Shown here: one piece after another, positions 5,025 through 5,203 of the stretch
How positions within the stretch are numbered: the first letter of the stretch is position 1
Layout of the letters: each line of letters opens with the position of its first letter
Assembly: GCA_018897875.1 (NCBI GenBank)
Contig: JAHIKF010000010.1
Coordinates: 1 to 5,203 of the forward strand
Source of the DNA: Pseudomonadota bacterium
GTDB taxonomy: Bacteria; Desulfobacterota; Desulfobaccia; Desulfobaccales; 0-14-0-80-60-11
Reading direction: 5' to 3'
DNA: 5,203 bases
Notes under the pieces: model-generated
Database searches by the model: none
Seen by the model: the letters and a program-made list of their open reading frames with translations, nothing else
Told to the model about the DNA's origin: nothing
Made by a program: the position numbers and the translations under genes

Positions 5025-5203
5025 TTATTTCCGGTAAGCCTCACGCCGAGGGCGAACGGCCGTTACTCTCATCAACCTTTCCGGTTCCGCAATTTCATAG
5101 AGGATACGCCAATCTCCCACTCTGGCGGTGCGGGTACCCGGAAACATCTTCAGAGGCTTTGAGAGGCGCGGGGCATAAGGGTCAGACGCCAACTCTTTTA
5201 ACC
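5025..5203 (-). CDS. RelE/ParE-superfamily toxin, C-terminal part (runs off right edge)
   Basis: An open frame enters from the right edge and ends at TAA (5027-5025), giving the last 58 residues. It shows the C-terminal half of a RelE/ParE fold: ELASDPYAPRLSKPLK, then FPGTRTARVGDWRILYEI, the conserved 'R-V-G-D-x-R-x-x-Y-x-I' strand pair, and RVTAVRPRREAYRK, matching the usual terminal 'HRREVYR' block, here with Pro in place of the common His. The Arg and Tyr near the end correspond to residues important for mRNA cleavage in RelE-type enzymes. Whether this one is a ribosome-dependent RNase or a ParE-like gyrase poison cannot be decided from a fragment. In such modules a small antitoxin gene usually lies just upstream, which would be to the right of the window. 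Full family length is about 85-100 residues, so roughly a third to 40 percent is missing. It was identified by direct translation of the terminal bases. Confidence 0.85.
   Translation of the reverse strand, partial: LKELASDPYAPRLSKPLKMFPGTRTARVGDWRILYEIAEPERLMRVTAVRPRREAYRK

Overview
The window suggests a chromosomal stretch from a moderately GC-rich Gram-negative bacterium, most likely a deltaproteobacterium in the broad sense (Desulfobacterota or Syntrophobacterales-like). This is inferred from the F-ATP synthase gene order (b', b, delta, alpha, gamma), from a b subunit carrying an extra signal-peptide-like N-terminus, and from protein flavour. It cannot be fixed to a genus by eye. Every gene I can support lies on the minus strand, so transcription runs from high to low coordinates.

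Layout in the direction of transcription. At the right edge (5203 to 5025) is the C-terminal part of a RelE/ParE-superfamily toxin; its start, and presumably its antitoxin, lie beyond the window. Next is a gene-free stretch (5024 to 4856) made almost wholly of small repeats. These are a cluster of three hairpins sharing an AAGC-N-GAGCTT-type core, and a five-unit degenerate heptad repeat that runs right up to the rodA start codon. Then comes rodA (4855 to 3755), a complete SEDS-family peptidoglycan polymerase. A 153-base intergenic region (3754 to 3602) holds a convincing sigma70-type promoter with an AT-rich upstream tract, followed by a leader of about 95 to 100 nt.

The rest is the ATP synthase operon: atpF' (b'), atpF (b), atpH (delta), atpA (alpha) and the first 163 codons of atpG (gamma), which runs off the left edge. 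The operon is tightly packed, with two 4-base overlaps, one zero-base junction and one 15-base gap. This implies translational coupling of the peripheral-stalk and head subunits. Together b, b' and delta form the peripheral stalk (stator), alpha belongs to the catalytic hexamer, and gamma is the rotor shaft. The a and c subunits are not present here, and beta and epsilon would be expected downstream of gamma, outside the window.

No new multi-gene system is visible; the coding content is ordinary housekeeping. The parts worth a second look are non-coding: the repeat-filled region upstream of rodA, where the repeat displaces any ribosome-binding site, and the rodA-to-atp junction, where no GC-rich terminator separates rodA from the atp promoter.
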